Positions 8,659 to 18,548 of a stretch of DNA of 64,000 nt are shown here, piece after piece. Numbering within the stretch: position 1 is the first letter of the stretch; each line of letters starts with the position of its first letter. Position numbers and translations under genes: made by a program. A model generated the notes under the pieces. That model was given only the letters and a program-made list of their open reading frames with translations. It searched no databases and was not told the DNA's origin. The stretch is from Faecalibacter rhinopitheci (GTDB taxonomy: Bacteria > Bacteroidota > Bacteroidia > Flavobacteriales > Weeksellaceae): assembly GCF_015234135.1 (NCBI RefSeq), contig NZ_JADGIK010000001.1, positions 186,001 through 250,000 of the forward strand, read 5' to 3'.

Positions 8659-9423
8659 ATGAAAATATATATTTTATCTTTTGTGTTGCTATTCTCAAGC
8701 TTTATTTATGCACAAAATATCACCGGAAAAGTTCGTTTTGATGAGGATTACTATAACGATGATTTCTTAAGCGGAATTGTTATCACTAATACTAGAACTC
8801 AAAAAACAACACAAACTAATGAATTAGGTGAATTTACTATAGAAGCAAATACCTCAGATCATTTACTTTTAACTTCAGCATATATCGTAAAAAGAAATAT
8901 CCTAGTTGGTGAAAAATCATTTCAACCAGATTTTACCATTTTTGTAGATCCTAATCTTATTCGATTAGGTGAAGTCCGATTACATAATATGAATAGAGAT
9001 GTTGAAAAAAACATTAAAAAATCGGATGATGAAATGAATAAACTTTATAACAATTTAGGCTTAGATCCTAATATTCGGTTTTTAGATCCCAAAAAAGATG
9101 TTTCAAAATTTAAAGCAACAGATTTGAAGAATCCATTGCGCTTATACGAATATTTTACCGGTAAAAATAAAGATGAAAGAAAAATTAGAGCTTACGAAAA
9201 TCAATTTAAAATGCTAGATAGTATTGAAGATTTATTTGATACAGAATTCTATGTAAAAGACTGTGGGCTTCCTGAATATAAGATAAAAGAATTTATTCGT
9301 TGGGTAAACTCAAAACAAGATCTCTCATTAATGCTTAGACAATCTACTACAGAAATGATAAAAGATGTATTTTATCAAAGAAGTTTCGAATATAAACGAT
9401 TATTAAATTTAAAAAAATCTTAA
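8659..9423 (+). CDS. secreted protein, carboxypeptidase-regulatory-like domain, tandem paralogue 2
   Basis: This 254-residue protein has a signal peptide (MKIYILSFVLLFSSFIYAQ), a regulatory-like beta domain (ITGKVRFDEDY to VKRNILV), and the same C-terminal domain as its neighbours. The shared block here is LGLDPNIRFLDPKKDVSKFK followed by LKNPLRLYEYFTG, close to paralogue 1. It is separated from paralogue 1 by 84 bases that include GATATTCG, a near match to the -7 consensus, so it may have its own promoter. No enzymatic motif is visible. Function is unknown. Confidence 0.75.
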   Translation: MKIYILSFVLLFSSFIYAQNITGKVRFDEDYYNDDFLSGIVITNTRTQKTTQTNELGEFTIEANTSDHLLLTSAYIVKRNILVGEKSFQPDFTIFVDPNLIRLGEVRLHNMNRDVEKNIKKSDDEMNKLYNNLGLDPNIRFLDPKKDVSKFKATDLKNPLRLYEYFTGKNKDERKIRAYENQFKMLDSIEDLFDTEFYVKDCGLPEYKIKEFIRWVNSKQDLSLMLRQSTTEMIKDVFYQRSFEYKRLLNLKKS

Positions 9424-9512
9424 TTTTTAGAGAATATTCTTTTGAACATTTTATCTTAATCTATTCTTTAACTTATATTCGCATTAACTATTAAACGAAG
9501 AATATAAGACAT

Positions 9513-10400
9513 ATGTCTATACTTATTAAGCATTTTAGTAAACAGCTATTATATATATTTTTTTTGACCTTTTCTTTCAGTCTATTTGCACAGCAAAAAT
9601 GGGTACAAGGTAATATTATTATAGACAACTCTAACGAAATTGCAGAAGGTGTTTATGTTACAAATAAACGTACAAAACATACCACAAAAAGCAATTTTGC
9701 AGGTATATTCTTTCTACAGGCACAAGTAAATGACACCATTATATTTCAATCCGAATGGTACGAAAATAGGAATATAATACTTAAACCACTTCTATTTTCT
9801 AAGGATCAAATCGTTGTACATTTGGGTATGCAGACTATTAATCTCGGTGAAGCATTAATTTCTAGAAAACTAACAGGAATCCTCGAAAAGGATGTTTATC
9901 TTGGTAAAAAAGAAGACGACGTTACAAGATTATATCGTATACTAAATGTAGATCCAGATGTAAAACCAATGAAAGATACATCTGCTCTAAAAGCTGGTTT
10001 GCTCGATGGTGATATTAGATTAACTGGACTAGACGTTGGTAGAATGTTTGACGTATTTTCTGGAAATCTAAGAAAAAGAAAAGCCTTAATTGATTATGAA
10101 AGTCAATCCTATAAAATTTCTGAAATCAGATCTTATTTTGGTGACAATTATTTTAAAATCGAGTTGAATATTCCATCTTACAAAATAAATGAGTTTATTC
10201 TTACAGCAATCAAAAGTTCTGAAAATCCTGATTTATTTGCAAATCAAAACTACTTTACGCTTCAAAGTGTTTTAAAAGATTATAGTGAAAAATATCTTTC
10301 TGATTTATTCAAGTCAAGAATTAATAAAGATTATAAAGAAAAAGTGACTGATCAAGAATTATATATTGGTGTCGAATTAGATTCAATACCAAAAGATTAA
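9513..10400 (+). CDS. secreted protein, carboxypeptidase-regulatory-like domain, tandem paralogue 3
   Basis: At 295 residues this is the longest and most diverged of the three. After a signal peptide ending around SLFAQQ comes the beta domain (VQGNIIIDNS to NRNIILKP), then the same C-terminal domain in altered form: LYRILNVDPDVKPMKDTSAL aligns with the DPKKDxSKFKAT block, and IPSYKINEFI with IPDHKVQEFL and LPEYKIKEFI of the others. A 9-bp inverted repeat (CTTATATTC/GAATATAAG, 9472-9508) ends just before the ATG. A strong terminator follows, ending the cluster. Confidence 0.73.
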   Translation: MSILIKHFSKQLLYIFFLTFSFSLFAQQKWVQGNIIIDNSNEIAEGVYVTNKRTKHTTKSNFAGIFFLQAQVNDTIIFQSEWYENRNIILKPLLFSKDQIVVHLGMQTINLGEALISRKLTGILEKDVYLGKKEDDVTRLYRILNVDPDVKPMKDTSALKAGLLDGDIRLTGLDVGRMFDVFSGNLRKRKALIDYESQSYKISEIRSYFGDNYFKIELNIPSYKINEFILTAIKSSENPDLFANQNYFTLQSVLKDYSEKYLSDLFKSRINKDYKEKVTDQELYIGVELDSIPKD

Positions 10401-10403
10401 ATA

Positions 10404-10436
10404 AAAAAAGAGAACTATTAATAGTTCTCTTTTTTT
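10404..10436. terminator. bidirectional terminator after the paralogue cluster
   Basis: AGAGAACTATT and its exact complement AATAGTTCTCT are flanked by A7 and T-rich runs. The hairpin serves the plus-strand cluster and the convergent aminotransferase. Confidence 0.85.
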
Positions 10437-10454
10437 ATTTATATATATAAGTAA

Positions 10455-11645
10455 TTATTCATCCAAATCGTCCAATACACTTTTAAGAATATTACAACCT
10501 TTTATAATATCCTCGTCAGATATATTAATTGGTGGCGTAATTCTTAAATTTTCAATACTATACATTAAAAAGAATAATATTAATCCCCTATTCATACATT
10601 CTGAAGTAACTCTTAACGCATACTCAGGAGAGGACAATTCTGGCGCTAACATTAGTCCACGACCATGTATTGTTTTAATCTTTGGATGTTGCAAATTTTC
10701 ACGAAATAGTGCTTCCTTACGATCTATATCTTGCATTAGAGTAGTTTGTTCCAACTCTTCTAATAGAGCTAGTGCAGCAGCAGCAATCACTGGATTCCCT
10801 CCAAATGTAGTAATATGACCTAATTGTGGGTTTTGCTTAAAAGTTCCCATTATTTCGTCTGAAGCCATAAATGCTCCGACCGGCAAACCACTTGCCATAC
10901 CTTTTCCCATTGCTAAGATATGTGGCGTAACACCATAATGCTCGAAGGCGAATAACTTACCTGTACGACCAAAACCTGGCTGAATTTCATCAAAAATTAA
11001 TTTCGCTCCAACCTCATCACAGCGATTTTTTAATTTCTTTAAAAAATCATTTAAAGGAACTCTGAAACCAGAAGCGCCACGAATAGTTTCAACAATAACA
11101 CCAGCTGTTTTTGTTGTTATACGCTGCAAATCCTCTTCATTATTGAATTCGATAAAATATACTTCTGGTAATAATGGTCTAAAGGCAGCTTTTTTTCTTT
11201 CATCTCCAGAAACACTTAGAGAACCATGAGTGTTCCCATGATAAGCATTTTTAAAAGATATAATTTCTTGACGCCCTGTTGCTCTCTTGGCCAATTTAAG
11301 AGAAGCTTCTATAGCTTCAGTTCCTGAGTTAACCAAATAAACTTGGTCTAAACCTTCAGGCGTCATTTCTACTAACTTTTTACATAACTCGACAGGTTTA
11401 TCTTGTGCATACTCACCATAAACGGCTACATGCATATATTTATTGACCTGACTAATAATTGCTTCATTTATTTTAGGATGACTATGTCCTAATGTATTTA
11501 CAGAAACACCAGCTACAAAATCTAAGTATGCTTTCCCATCTTTTCCGTAGATATAAGAACCTTTGGCGTAATCGACTTCAAAACCTGAAGCAAAATTTGT
11601 AGTTTGAGCTTGGTATTTAAAAAAACCTTCTTTTAAATTTTTCAT
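10455..11645 (-). CDS. class III PLP-dependent aminotransferase (acetylornithine/ornithine aminotransferase-like)
   Basis: This 396-residue fold type I aminotransferase has the cofactor phosphate-binding NSGTEAIEASLKLAK (106-120), the KNAYHGNTHG segment (132-141), the FDEIQPGFGRTGK block (218-230) with the Asp contacting the PLP ring nitrogen, and the Schiff-base lysine K248 in LAMGKGMASG. The family transfers omega-amino groups (acetylornithine, ornithine, 4-aminobutyrate). The substrate cannot be fixed from sequence, and no arginine genes adjoin. Its start codon overlaps the stop of the upstream lipoprotein gene by one base, placing it in an operon with an envelope lipoprotein and an OstA-like protein. 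Confidence 0.88.
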   Translation of the reverse strand: MKNLKEGFFKYQAQTTNFASGFEVDYAKGSYIYGKDGKAYLDFVAGVSVNTLGHSHPKINEAIISQVNKYMHVAVYGEYAQDKPVELCKKLVEMTPEGLDQVYLVNSGTEAIEASLKLAKRATGRQEIISFKNAYHGNTHGSLSVSGDERKKAAFRPLLPEVYFIEFNNEEDLQRITTKTAGVIVETIRGASGFRVPLNDFLKKLKNRCDEVGAKLIFDEIQPGFGRTGKLFAFEHYGVTPHILAMGKGMASGLPVGAFMASDEIMGTFKQNPQLGHITTFGGNPVIAAAALALLEELEQTTLMQDIDRKEALFRENLQHPKIKTIHGRGLMLAPELSSPEYALRVTSECMNRGLILFFLMYSIENLRITPPINISDEDIIKGCNILKSVLDDLDE

Positions 11646-12175
11646 TATTTTAATATCAAGAAAAGACCTACTCCTGCAGCAGCATAAGCAGCAACTGTAA
11701 AAGCGTCTGATCTTCCTTTTGAGAATTGTCTAACTTTTAAGTCTTGTATATCTTTTTCGTGAAATTTTAATTCCTGTTTAGGTTTTCCTTTCACATGGCC
11801 AACGATAGTATCGCCTTGCCATTTTACAGCTTCCATTTTATAGGTTTTATCAAAAACATTAAGTTGGTAATAACCTTTTTCTTTGATAATAGATTTTGTA
11901 GATATATTATCTGAAGAGTTGTTTGTTCCTATATCATCTTTTTTTGATGTACGACTATCTATAATATTATCTCTAGATGTTCTTACTTTTGAGTCAGAAT
12001 CTTCTATCGATTCATTTCTATTGATATTAGCTCTTCTTATATTGTTATCCTGTAATTGTTTAAGTTCTGTAGCATCATTTTTTTGTGCTAAAGCGGCTTC
12101 AGGATCATACGTTTTATAAGAATAACAACTTGTAAAAATCAATGCAGAAAACAGTATTAATGAAAATTTATTCAT
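11645..12175 (-). CDS. hypothetical lipoprotein
   Basis: The start at 12175 gives a typical lipoprotein signal ending in the lipobox FTSC, which an upstream start would bury. The 176-residue protein has a low-complexity, polar central part rich in Asn, Asp, Ser and Lys. A beta-like segment follows (YYQLNVFDKTYKMEAVKW, then VGHVKGKPKQELKF), and a hydrophobic C-terminal stretch (AFTVAAYAAAGVGLFLIL) may be a second membrane segment. I do not recognise a named family. It sits between the OstA-like gene and the aminotransferase, overlapping the latter by one base. Confidence 0.7.
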   Translation of the reverse strand: MNKFSLILFSALIFTSCYSYKTYDPEAALAQKNDATELKQLQDNNIRRANINRNESIEDSDSKVRTSRDNIIDSRTSKKDDIGTNNSSDNISTKSIIKEKGYYQLNVFDKTYKMEAVKWQGDTIVGHVKGKPKQELKFHEKDIQDLKVRQFSKGRSDAFTVAAYAAAGVGLFLILK

Positions 12176-12211
12176 GAATGTAATAGTAGTGTTAGGAATC
12201 AAATATAAAGA

Positions 12212-13855
12212 TTAATCTGATTTGGTTTGAAAAATATCTTGCCATTTTTTAAGACTTTCACTAAATCTCCATTTAAAATCTGGTAAATACCTTAAATCTT
12301 CAGGAAATTTAGATTCAGGATAAGTTTTCCCAGAAGCTTTTATACGACAAGCGATTAATTCCATTTGTTTACTTACTACATCTGCTTCTATTATTCCACA
12401 ATAAGTAATATCAATACCGTAACGTTCTTTTACTTTCGTTTTTTCATCTTCATCATCCATGTAACTTAACGCTACTGCATTCCCTACAACTCTTAGAAAA
12501 TCAATCTGATCTTCATAAAAAATTGCAGTCATATCTTTTCCTTTGATTTGATTAAATTCATTTTCTTTTAGAGAATCTACCTTTGATATTGCAAAAGCAT
12601 TTTCTAAAATATTTATAGAATCTAACTTATTAGTTTTCGGATTTGTATATAATTTGATGAACTTCCCTGAAATTTGATTTTCACCAGAAAATAATAAAGG
12701 ATCTTTATGAAACTCCATTTCTCCATTAGTTCTATTATAGACTAAAGAATCTGTTTTACCATTGATATTCGACTTATAAAAACGTGCATTATGATATGCT
12801 CTAACAAGAGTTGTAGAATCTTTATCAGGTCTTCTTACAACCATCAATGTATCTGCGTGGATATAAAGTGAATCCTTTTCAAAAGCTCTTACAGCATATG
12901 CATTTTTTGTAACATAAGCCGAATCCTGATTTCTGAATGCCTCTGCAAAATCACCTCTGATAAACATTTTCTGCTCCGGATCATCTAGGAAAACACTATC
13001 AGTAGCTTTTCCATATCCAGTTTTTTCATTTACATAAATGCTTTTCGCAGTTAGTTTTTTACCTTGATAAAAAATTTCAGAGAAATTTCTTAACCAAGCT
13101 TCTCCAGTTTTTTTATTAAAATCACCATCTTTTGTAATGACATATTGCGAGGGATCTTTACGTGATGTAATTTTGGAATAATCTCTAAAAGTTGTTACAC
13201 CTGTTTTATCATTCGTGGTCATCTTACGCGAATAGATCATATAATCCTTAGATGTAATGTACACTTCAGCATTAAAAACGGCACTTTTATTACCTACATT
13301 ATATACCACATCCTTTCCTTCTACAATAGTACCATCAGCATCTATTGTTTTATAATTCCCGGGAACAGTTACAGTTTCACTTTTTCGGTTATAAAAAATC
13401 TCATTACTGTCTATATTATTGCCTGGACTTCTAACTACAACATTTCCTAATGCATGCGCAATTTCTGAAGTACGATTATACTCCATAAAATCTGCATCTA
13501 CAGAGGATGTTGCATCTTTAAATTTTACATTATCCCAAGCTTTTACTATTGTTGTAGTGGCATCATATTCCATTTTTTTTGCAGTAATGGTCTTGTCTTT
13601 ACTTACTAAACGAACATTAGACCAAACGATTGCTTTATCCTTGTTTTGATAATAAACTGCACTGTCACAATAAAGTAAATCGCCGTTATATTCCAACATT
13701 ACATTTCCATGCAATAACTGATTTCCTTCGTAATCTGTTGGATTTCTTTCGGCAACATCAAAGTTTTTAAGATTTAGTTTTGATTTTTTTGGCGTTTGTT
13801 GAGCTAAAGTCATCAACGAGACAAAAATCATTAAGATCGAAATATGTAATTTCAT
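12212..13855 (-). CDS. OstA/LptA-like organic solvent tolerance protein
   Basis: This 547-residue protein has a signal peptide (MKLHISILMIFVSLMTLAQQ) and repeated short beta-strand units of the OstA/LptA type, for example GNVMLEYNGDLLYCDSA, DNVKFKDATSSVDADFMEY and GNVVVRSPGNNIDS. In the family such domains form the beta-jellyroll bridge carrying lipopolysaccharide across the periplasm; a role in LPS export is inferred. The protein is much longer than E. coli LptA, as is usual in Bacteroidota OstA-like proteins. ATG at 13855 is preferred over a TTG one codon upstream. It follows fur by only a few bases. Confidence 0.85.
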   Translation of the reverse strand: MKLHISILMIFVSLMTLAQQTPKKSKLNLKNFDVAERNPTDYEGNQLLHGNVMLEYNGDLLYCDSAVYYQNKDKAIVWSNVRLVSKDKTITAKKMEYDATTTIVKAWDNVKFKDATSSVDADFMEYNRTSEIAHALGNVVVRSPGNNIDSNEIFYNRKSETVTVPGNYKTIDADGTIVEGKDVVYNVGNKSAVFNAEVYITSKDYMIYSRKMTTNDKTGVTTFRDYSKITSRKDPSQYVITKDGDFNKKTGEAWLRNFSEIFYQGKKLTAKSIYVNEKTGYGKATDSVFLDDPEQKMFIRGDFAEAFRNQDSAYVTKNAYAVRAFEKDSLYIHADTLMVVRRPDKDSTTLVRAYHNARFYKSNINGKTDSLVYNRTNGEMEFHKDPLLFSGENQISGKFIKLYTNPKTNKLDSINILENAFAISKVDSLKENEFNQIKGKDMTAIFYEDQIDFLRVVGNAVALSYMDDEDEKTKVKERYGIDITYCGIIEADVVSKQMELIACRIKASGKTYPESKFPEDLRYLPDFKWRFSESLKKWQDIFQTKSD

Positions 13856-13859
13856 CAAC

Positions 13860-14309
13860 TTATTTATTCTTTTTCCCGTAAAAATATAATGAATGATTCT
13901 CGATTTTTATATCAAAAATTTCTTCAATTGTCGCTTTAATAGTTTGGATTCTAGGATCACAAAATTCTAATACTTCTCCTGTATCAGTTAATATAATATG
14001 GTCATGATTTTTATCAAAATATGATTTTTCATAATGTGCTTGCTGATCCCCAAATTGGTGTTTACGTACCAATTTCGCATCCATTAATAACTCTATCGTA
14101 TTATATAAAGTGGCACGACTTACGCGATATTTTTTATTCTTCATTTTGATATACAACATATCGATATCAAAGTGGTCATCTGTAAAATAAATCTCCTCTA
14201 AAATAGCATATCTTTCAGGTGTTTTACGGTGTCCATTATCTTCTAAGAACTTTGTAAAAACCTGTTTTACTGTTTCGTAATTACTTAATTTTACTGATTC
14301 ATCTGTCAT
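13860..14309 (-). CDS. fur: Fur family transcriptional regulator
   Basis: This 149-residue metal-responsive repressor of the Fur family has a winged-helix N-terminal half with [16 protein letters not shown] and the recognition helix [14 protein letters not shown]. The dimerisation domain contains [18 protein letters not shown], the Fur HDH metal-site motif. The Cys pairs of a structural zinc site are not evident (only one Cys, in EFCD), as in several Bacteroidota Fur/PerR-like proteins, so whether it senses iron or peroxide is uncertain. The start at 14309 is chosen because the upstream extension is not conserved-looking. It is divergent from uvrD and leads the ostA-like operon. Confidence 0.85.
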   Translation of the reverse strand: MTDESVKLSNYETVKQVFTKFLEDNGHRKTPERYAILEEIYFTDDHFDIDMLYIKMKNKKYRVSRATLYNTIELLMDAKLVRKHQFGDQQAHYEKSYFDKNHDHIILTDTGEVLEFCDPRIQTIKATIEEIFDIKIENHSLYFYGKKNK

Positions 14310-14490
14310 TATAGAAAATTTGCCGTAAATATAGGAATTAAAACTGAATCTAAATAAGCTATTTGTCACCTTTTAATAAATGATTAAACCAAGTTTAAAA
14401 ATGGTTTTTAGAGGAAAAATACTTAAATCAGAATCTATATTCAATTTTAAATAAATTTATGCTTACTATGTAAATTAATCTTGAAAGGTT

Positions 14491-14498
14491 TAAATTTG
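14491..14498 (+). promoter_or_regulatory. putative -7 box of uvrD
   Basis: TAAATTTG matches the TAnnTTTG consensus, ending five bases before the uvrD ATG. If used, the transcript would have almost no leader. Confidence 0.45.
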
Positions 14499-14503
14499 CC
14501 CCG

Positions 14504-16858
14504 ATGGATAATTATTTAGACCTTTTAAATGAGCCGCAACGTAAAGCGGTGGAAGCTACAGAAGGACCTGTAATGGTGATTGCCGGTGCAGGCTCAGGAA
14601 AAACACGTGTACTTACTTACCGTATCGCACATTTACTAAATAAAGGTGTTGATGCTTTTAATATTTTATCTCTAACGTTTACCAATAAAGCGGCAAAAGA
14701 GATGAAAGAAAGGATATCTAGCGTTGTTGGTCATAGTGAAGCTAAAAATCTATGGATGGGAACTTTTCACTCCGTTTTTGCCCGTATTTTAAGAACTGAA
14801 GCTCCCCTATTAGGTTACCCTTCAGATTTTACAATTTACGATCAACAAGATGCAGTTTCAGTAATGTCTAAAATTATTACTGAAATGAATTTAGATAAAG
14901 ATATTTATAAACCAAAACAAGTCTTGGGACGAATATCTCAATATAAAAATAATTTGATTACTGTTCGTGCATATATGAACAATCAAACTTTGATAGAAGC
15001 TGATGCTGAAGCAATGAAGCCTCGCATGGGAGATATTTATCAAGCATATGTGGAACGTTGTTTTAAATCTGGAGCAATGGATTTTGATGATTTATTATTA
15101 CGTACAAACGAAATTTTAACACGTTTCCCTGATGTTTTATCAAAATACCAAGAACGCTTTAAATATATTATGGTTGATGAGTACCAAGATACCAATCATT
15201 CTCAATATTTAATCGTTAAAGCACTAGCATCTCGCTATGAAAATCTTTGTGTTGTTGGTGACGATGCACAATCTATTTATGCTTTCCGAGGTGCTAACAT
15301 CAGAAATATTTTATCTTTTCAAAAAGATTATCCGGACGCTAAATTATATCCACTTGAACAAAATTATCGTTCTTCTGATACAATAGTACAAGCAGCTAAC
15401 AATATTATTAGTTATAATCAAGATCAGTTAGAAAAAAATGTTTGGACTGCAAATGACAAAGGTGATAAAATTGCTGTATATCGTGCACTTTCTGATGCAG
15501 ATGAGGCACGCTACATTGCCTCACAAATTTGGGAGAGACAAATTAGCGAACATTTGCAACCAAAAGATTTTGCCATATTATATCGTACCAATGCACAGTC
15601 TCGTGCATTAGAAGAAGCATTGCGTAAAAAAGGGATTAGTTACCGTGTATTTGGCGGAACGTCATTTTACCAACGTAAGGAGATTAAAGATATGGTCGCT
15701 TACATGCGATTATTAATTAATCAAAATGATGAAGAAGCATTCTTGCGTGTAGTAAATTATCCAGCTCGCGGTATAGGACAAACTACCATATCAAAATTAT
15801 TAATTGCAGCGGATCAACAAAAACTAACTTTATTTGATTTAGTTGACAATATTACATTGTTAGCTCCTACAATTGGGATAAATAAAGGTACAGCTCTTAA
15901 ATTGAATGATTTTATTCTTTTAATTAAGCGTTTTCAAGTCATGCTTAAAACACATGATGTGTATGAAGTTACGATGGAAATGGCGAAAGCGACAAATTTT
16001 TTAAATGCTTTAAAAGAAGATTCAACACCAGAAGGAATATCTCGTTTAGAAAATGTACAAGAGTTAATGAACTCTATACAAGGTTATGTAGAAGAACAAC
16101 AACAACTAGAAGATGGAGATTCATCTCTTAGTGGATTCTTAGAAAACATTGCCCTAGCAACTGATGCAGATAATGAAGATGAAGACGACAATAAAGTAAA
16201 TCTTATGACGGTTCACCTTGCAAAAGGATTAGAGTTTCCTATTGTATTTATTGCTGGTTTAGAAGAAAATTTATTTCCATCAATGATGGCGGTTAATACG
16301 AGAGCAGAACTGGAGGAGGAACGTCGTTTATTTTATGTTGCGCTAACTAGAGCAGAGAAAAATGCATATTTCACATATTCTGTTTCAAGATTTAGATGGG
16401 GTAAAATAATTGATTGTGAACCTTCTCGATTTTTAGAAGAAGTTGACGACCAATTTTTAAGTTGGAAGAACTTACATATTCCAACACAACGAAATAACAG
16501 TGGACTAAGTTCAGATTTATTTGGAGATACACCTACTTCACCATCTCAGTCTCGTTCATATCCTTCTGAACCTAGAGCTAAAAGTGTTGCAAGACAACAT
16601 CCAAATGCAAATAGACCAGATCCTATTAAACCTAAACAAAATTTCAAACCGATTGATCAAGCGAAAAGTGCATCTACGAGTAGTGCTAATCATCTAGGTC
16701 TTATGATAGGACAGCATGTAGTACACGATAGATTTGGTCGCGGTGTAGTAAAAGACTTACAAGGTGACCCATCTGATATGAAAGCAATTATACATTTTGA
16801 GAACGCAGGTGAAAAGAAGTTATTATTAAATTTTGCCAAACTTAGAATTATTTCATAA
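14504..16858 (+). CDS. uvrD: UvrD/PcrA-type superfamily 1 DNA helicase
   Basis: This 784-residue 3'-to-5' DNA helicase has Walker A AGAGSGKT at residues 27-34, motif Ia LTFTNKAAKEM, the Walker B box VDEYQDTNHSQ, motif III VVGDDAQSIYAFRGA, motif IV YPLEQNYRSS, and motif V/VI blocks VNLMTVHLAKGLEFP and RRLFYVALTRA. A C-terminal Tudor-like segment (GQHVVHDRFGRGVVKD) is typical of PcrA/UvrD. Roles in nucleotide excision repair and mismatch repair are inferred from the family. Its terminator lies 15 bases downstream. Confidence 0.93.
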   Translation: MDNYLDLLNEPQRKAVEATEGPVMVIAGAGSGKTRVLTYRIAHLLNKGVDAFNILSLTFTNKAAKEMKERISSVVGHSEAKNLWMGTFHSVFARILRTEAPLLGYPSDFTIYDQQDAVSVMSKIITEMNLDKDIYKPKQVLGRISQYKNNLITVRAYMNNQTLIEADAEAMKPRMGDIYQAYVERCFKSGAMDFDDLLLRTNEILTRFPDVLSKYQERFKYIMVDEYQDTNHSQYLIVKALASRYENLCVVGDDAQSIYAFRGANIRNILSFQKDYPDAKLYPLEQNYRSSDTIVQAANNIISYNQDQLEKNVWTANDKGDKIAVYRALSDADEARYIASQIWERQISEHLQPKDFAILYRTNAQSRALEEALRKKGISYRVFGGTSFYQRKEIKDMVAYMRLLINQNDEEAFLRVVNYPARGIGQTTISKLLIAADQQKLTLFDLVDNITLLAPTIGINKGTALKLNDFILLIKRFQVMLKTHDVYEVTMEMAKATNFLNALKEDSTPEGISRLENVQELMNSIQGYVEEQQQLEDGDSSLSGFLENIALATDADNEDEDDNKVNLMTVHLAKGLEFPIVFIAGLEENLFPSMMAVNTRAELEEERRLFYVALTRAEKNAYFTYSVSRFRWGKIIDCEPSRFLEEVDDQFLSWKNLHIPTQRNNSGLSSDLFGDTPTSPSQSRSYPSEPRAKSVARQHPNANRPDPIKPKQNFKPIDQAKSASTSSANHLGLMIGQHVVHDRFGRGVVKDLQGDPSDMKAIIHFENAGEKKLLLNFAKLRIIS

Positions 16859-16872
16859 TCAACTATATTTCT

Positions 16873-16900
16873 AAAAGCATACTAAATTGTATGCTTTTTT
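16873..16900 (+). terminator. terminator of uvrD
   Basis: AAAAGCATAC and GTATGCTTTT flank a six-base loop and are followed by more T residues. Confidence 0.83.
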
Positions 16901-16987
16901 TCTATAATGTTAAAAAATATTTATTTTTTTAAAAGAATATTTATTTTTTTTAACCAAATTGCGGTAACAAATTATACACAAAAACAC

Positions 16988-18439
16988 ATGGACACTATTA
17001 TTAATGCGGTCAATAATATCGTATGGTCTAATGCACTTATTGCTCTTTGTGCAATTACAGGAATTTATTTCTCATTCCGAACTGGTTTTCTTCAGTTTAC
17101 TTATATCAAAGACATGATTAATTTATTATTTAGTGGGAAAAAGACTGACAAAGGAATTACTCCTTTTCAAGCATTTTCACTTGCTATTTCAGGTCGTGTT
17201 GGTACAGGAAATATTGTTGGAGTTGCGACAGCAATTGCAATGGGAGGCCCTGGAGCAGTATTTTGGATGTGGTTTATAGCTCTTATGGGAGCATCATCTG
17301 CATTTATTGAAGCAACTTTAGGTCAATTGTATAAACAAGAAATTGATGGTGAATATAGAGGTGGTCCTGCTTATTATATAGAAAAAGGATTGGGAGTTAA
17401 ATGGTATGCTATTTTATTTGCTGTAGTAACCATTGTAAGCTGTGGATTCTTATTGCCTGGAGTTCAAAGCAATAGTATATCTTCTGCTATGAATAATGCA
17501 TTTTCTGTTGATATACCAATAATTGCAGGTATTCCAATCAATTATTTTGGGCTAATTATAGTAGCATTATTATCCTTGATTATATTTGGAGGAGTAAAAA
17601 GATTAGGTCAAGCATCAGAATTTATCGTTCCATTTATGGCCGGTGCATATATTTTAATGGCTCTAATAATTATTAGTTTAAATATAAATCAAGTTCCTGA
17701 AGTATTACGACTAATTATAAGTTCTGCATTTAAAATGGAATCCCTATATAGTGGAATTTTTGGATCAGCAGTGGCTTGGGGAATAAAAAGAGGTATATAC
17801 TCTAACGAAGCGGGACAAGGTACCGCTCCACATGCAGCTGCAGCTGCAGAAGTTAGCCATCCAGCTCAACAAGGTTTAGTACAAGCATTTTCAGTATACA
17901 TCGATACATTGTTTGTTTGTACAGCGACTGCTTTCATTATATTATTTACTGGACAGTATAACGTGATTGATGAAACAACAGGAACATACATCACCCAAAA
18001 TCTAAAAGATGTAGATTACACAGGATTTACTCAAGCAGCAGTAGCACATCATTTTCCAGCATTTGGAAATGGATTTGTAGCATTTGCTTTGTTCTTTTTT
18101 GCATTCACAACAATTATGGCATATTATTATTACGCTGAAACTAATATTACTTATATCTTTAAAAATAGAAATACGAAGTTATACATTTGGATATTAAGAA
18201 TAGGATTTTTAGCTGGGACATATTATGGTACTATAAAAACTGCAGAAACTGCTTGGGCCATTGGTGATATAGGTGTTGGACTTATGGCTTGGGTTAACAT
18301 TATTGCAATTTTACTTCTGAGTAAAACAGGTATTAAAGTTTGGAAGGATTATAAAACGAAACGTAAAGCTGGGATTAAAAATCCAACATTTAATTCAAAA
18401 GAATTAGGCATTAAAAATGCTGATTTTTGGGAAAAATAA
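16988..18439 (+). CDS. alanine/glycine:cation symporter (AGCS family)
   Basis: This 483-residue inner-membrane symporter belongs to the AGCS (alanine or glycine:cation) family and takes up small neutral amino acids with sodium or protons. It has about ten hydrophobic segments and the family signature regions SLAISGRVGTGNIVGVATAI, GGPGAVFWMWFIALMGAS and SNEAGQGTAPHAAAAA. The ATG at 16988 is preferred over one at 16907: the longer form adds a Phe-rich stretch beginning right after the uvrD terminator, leaving no room for a promoter. A strong terminator follows. Confidence 0.9.
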   Translation: MDTIINAVNNIVWSNALIALCAITGIYFSFRTGFLQFTYIKDMINLLFSGKKTDKGITPFQAFSLAISGRVGTGNIVGVATAIAMGGPGAVFWMWFIALMGASSAFIEATLGQLYKQEIDGEYRGGPAYYIEKGLGVKWYAILFAVVTIVSCGFLLPGVQSNSISSAMNNAFSVDIPIIAGIPINYFGLIIVALLSLIIFGGVKRLGQASEFIVPFMAGAYILMALIIISLNINQVPEVLRLIISSAFKMESLYSGIFGSAVAWGIKRGIYSNEAGQGTAPHAAAAAEVSHPAQQGLVQAFSVYIDTLFVCTATAFIILFTGQYNVIDETTGTYITQNLKDVDYTGFTQAAVAHHFPAFGNGFVAFALFFFAFTTIMAYYYYAETNITYIFKNRNTKLYIWILRIGFLAGTYYGTIKTAETAWAIGDIGVGLMAWVNIIAILLLSKTGIKVWKDYKTKRKAGIKNPTFNSKELGIKNADFWEK

Positions 18440-18447
18440 AAAGTTTA

Positions 18448-18482
18448 AAAAAAAGGAACTTCAACTGAAGTTCCTTTTTTTA
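18448..18482 (+). terminator. terminator of the AGCS symporter
   Basis: GGAACTTCA and TGAAGTTCC flank a two-base loop, with A-rich and T-rich arms on either side. Confidence 0.85.
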
Positions 18483-18548
18483 TTTTTATAAAATAAATTC
18501 TATGGTTTAATTAATTTATAAAAATTAAGCTTTCTTTGTATTGAACAA

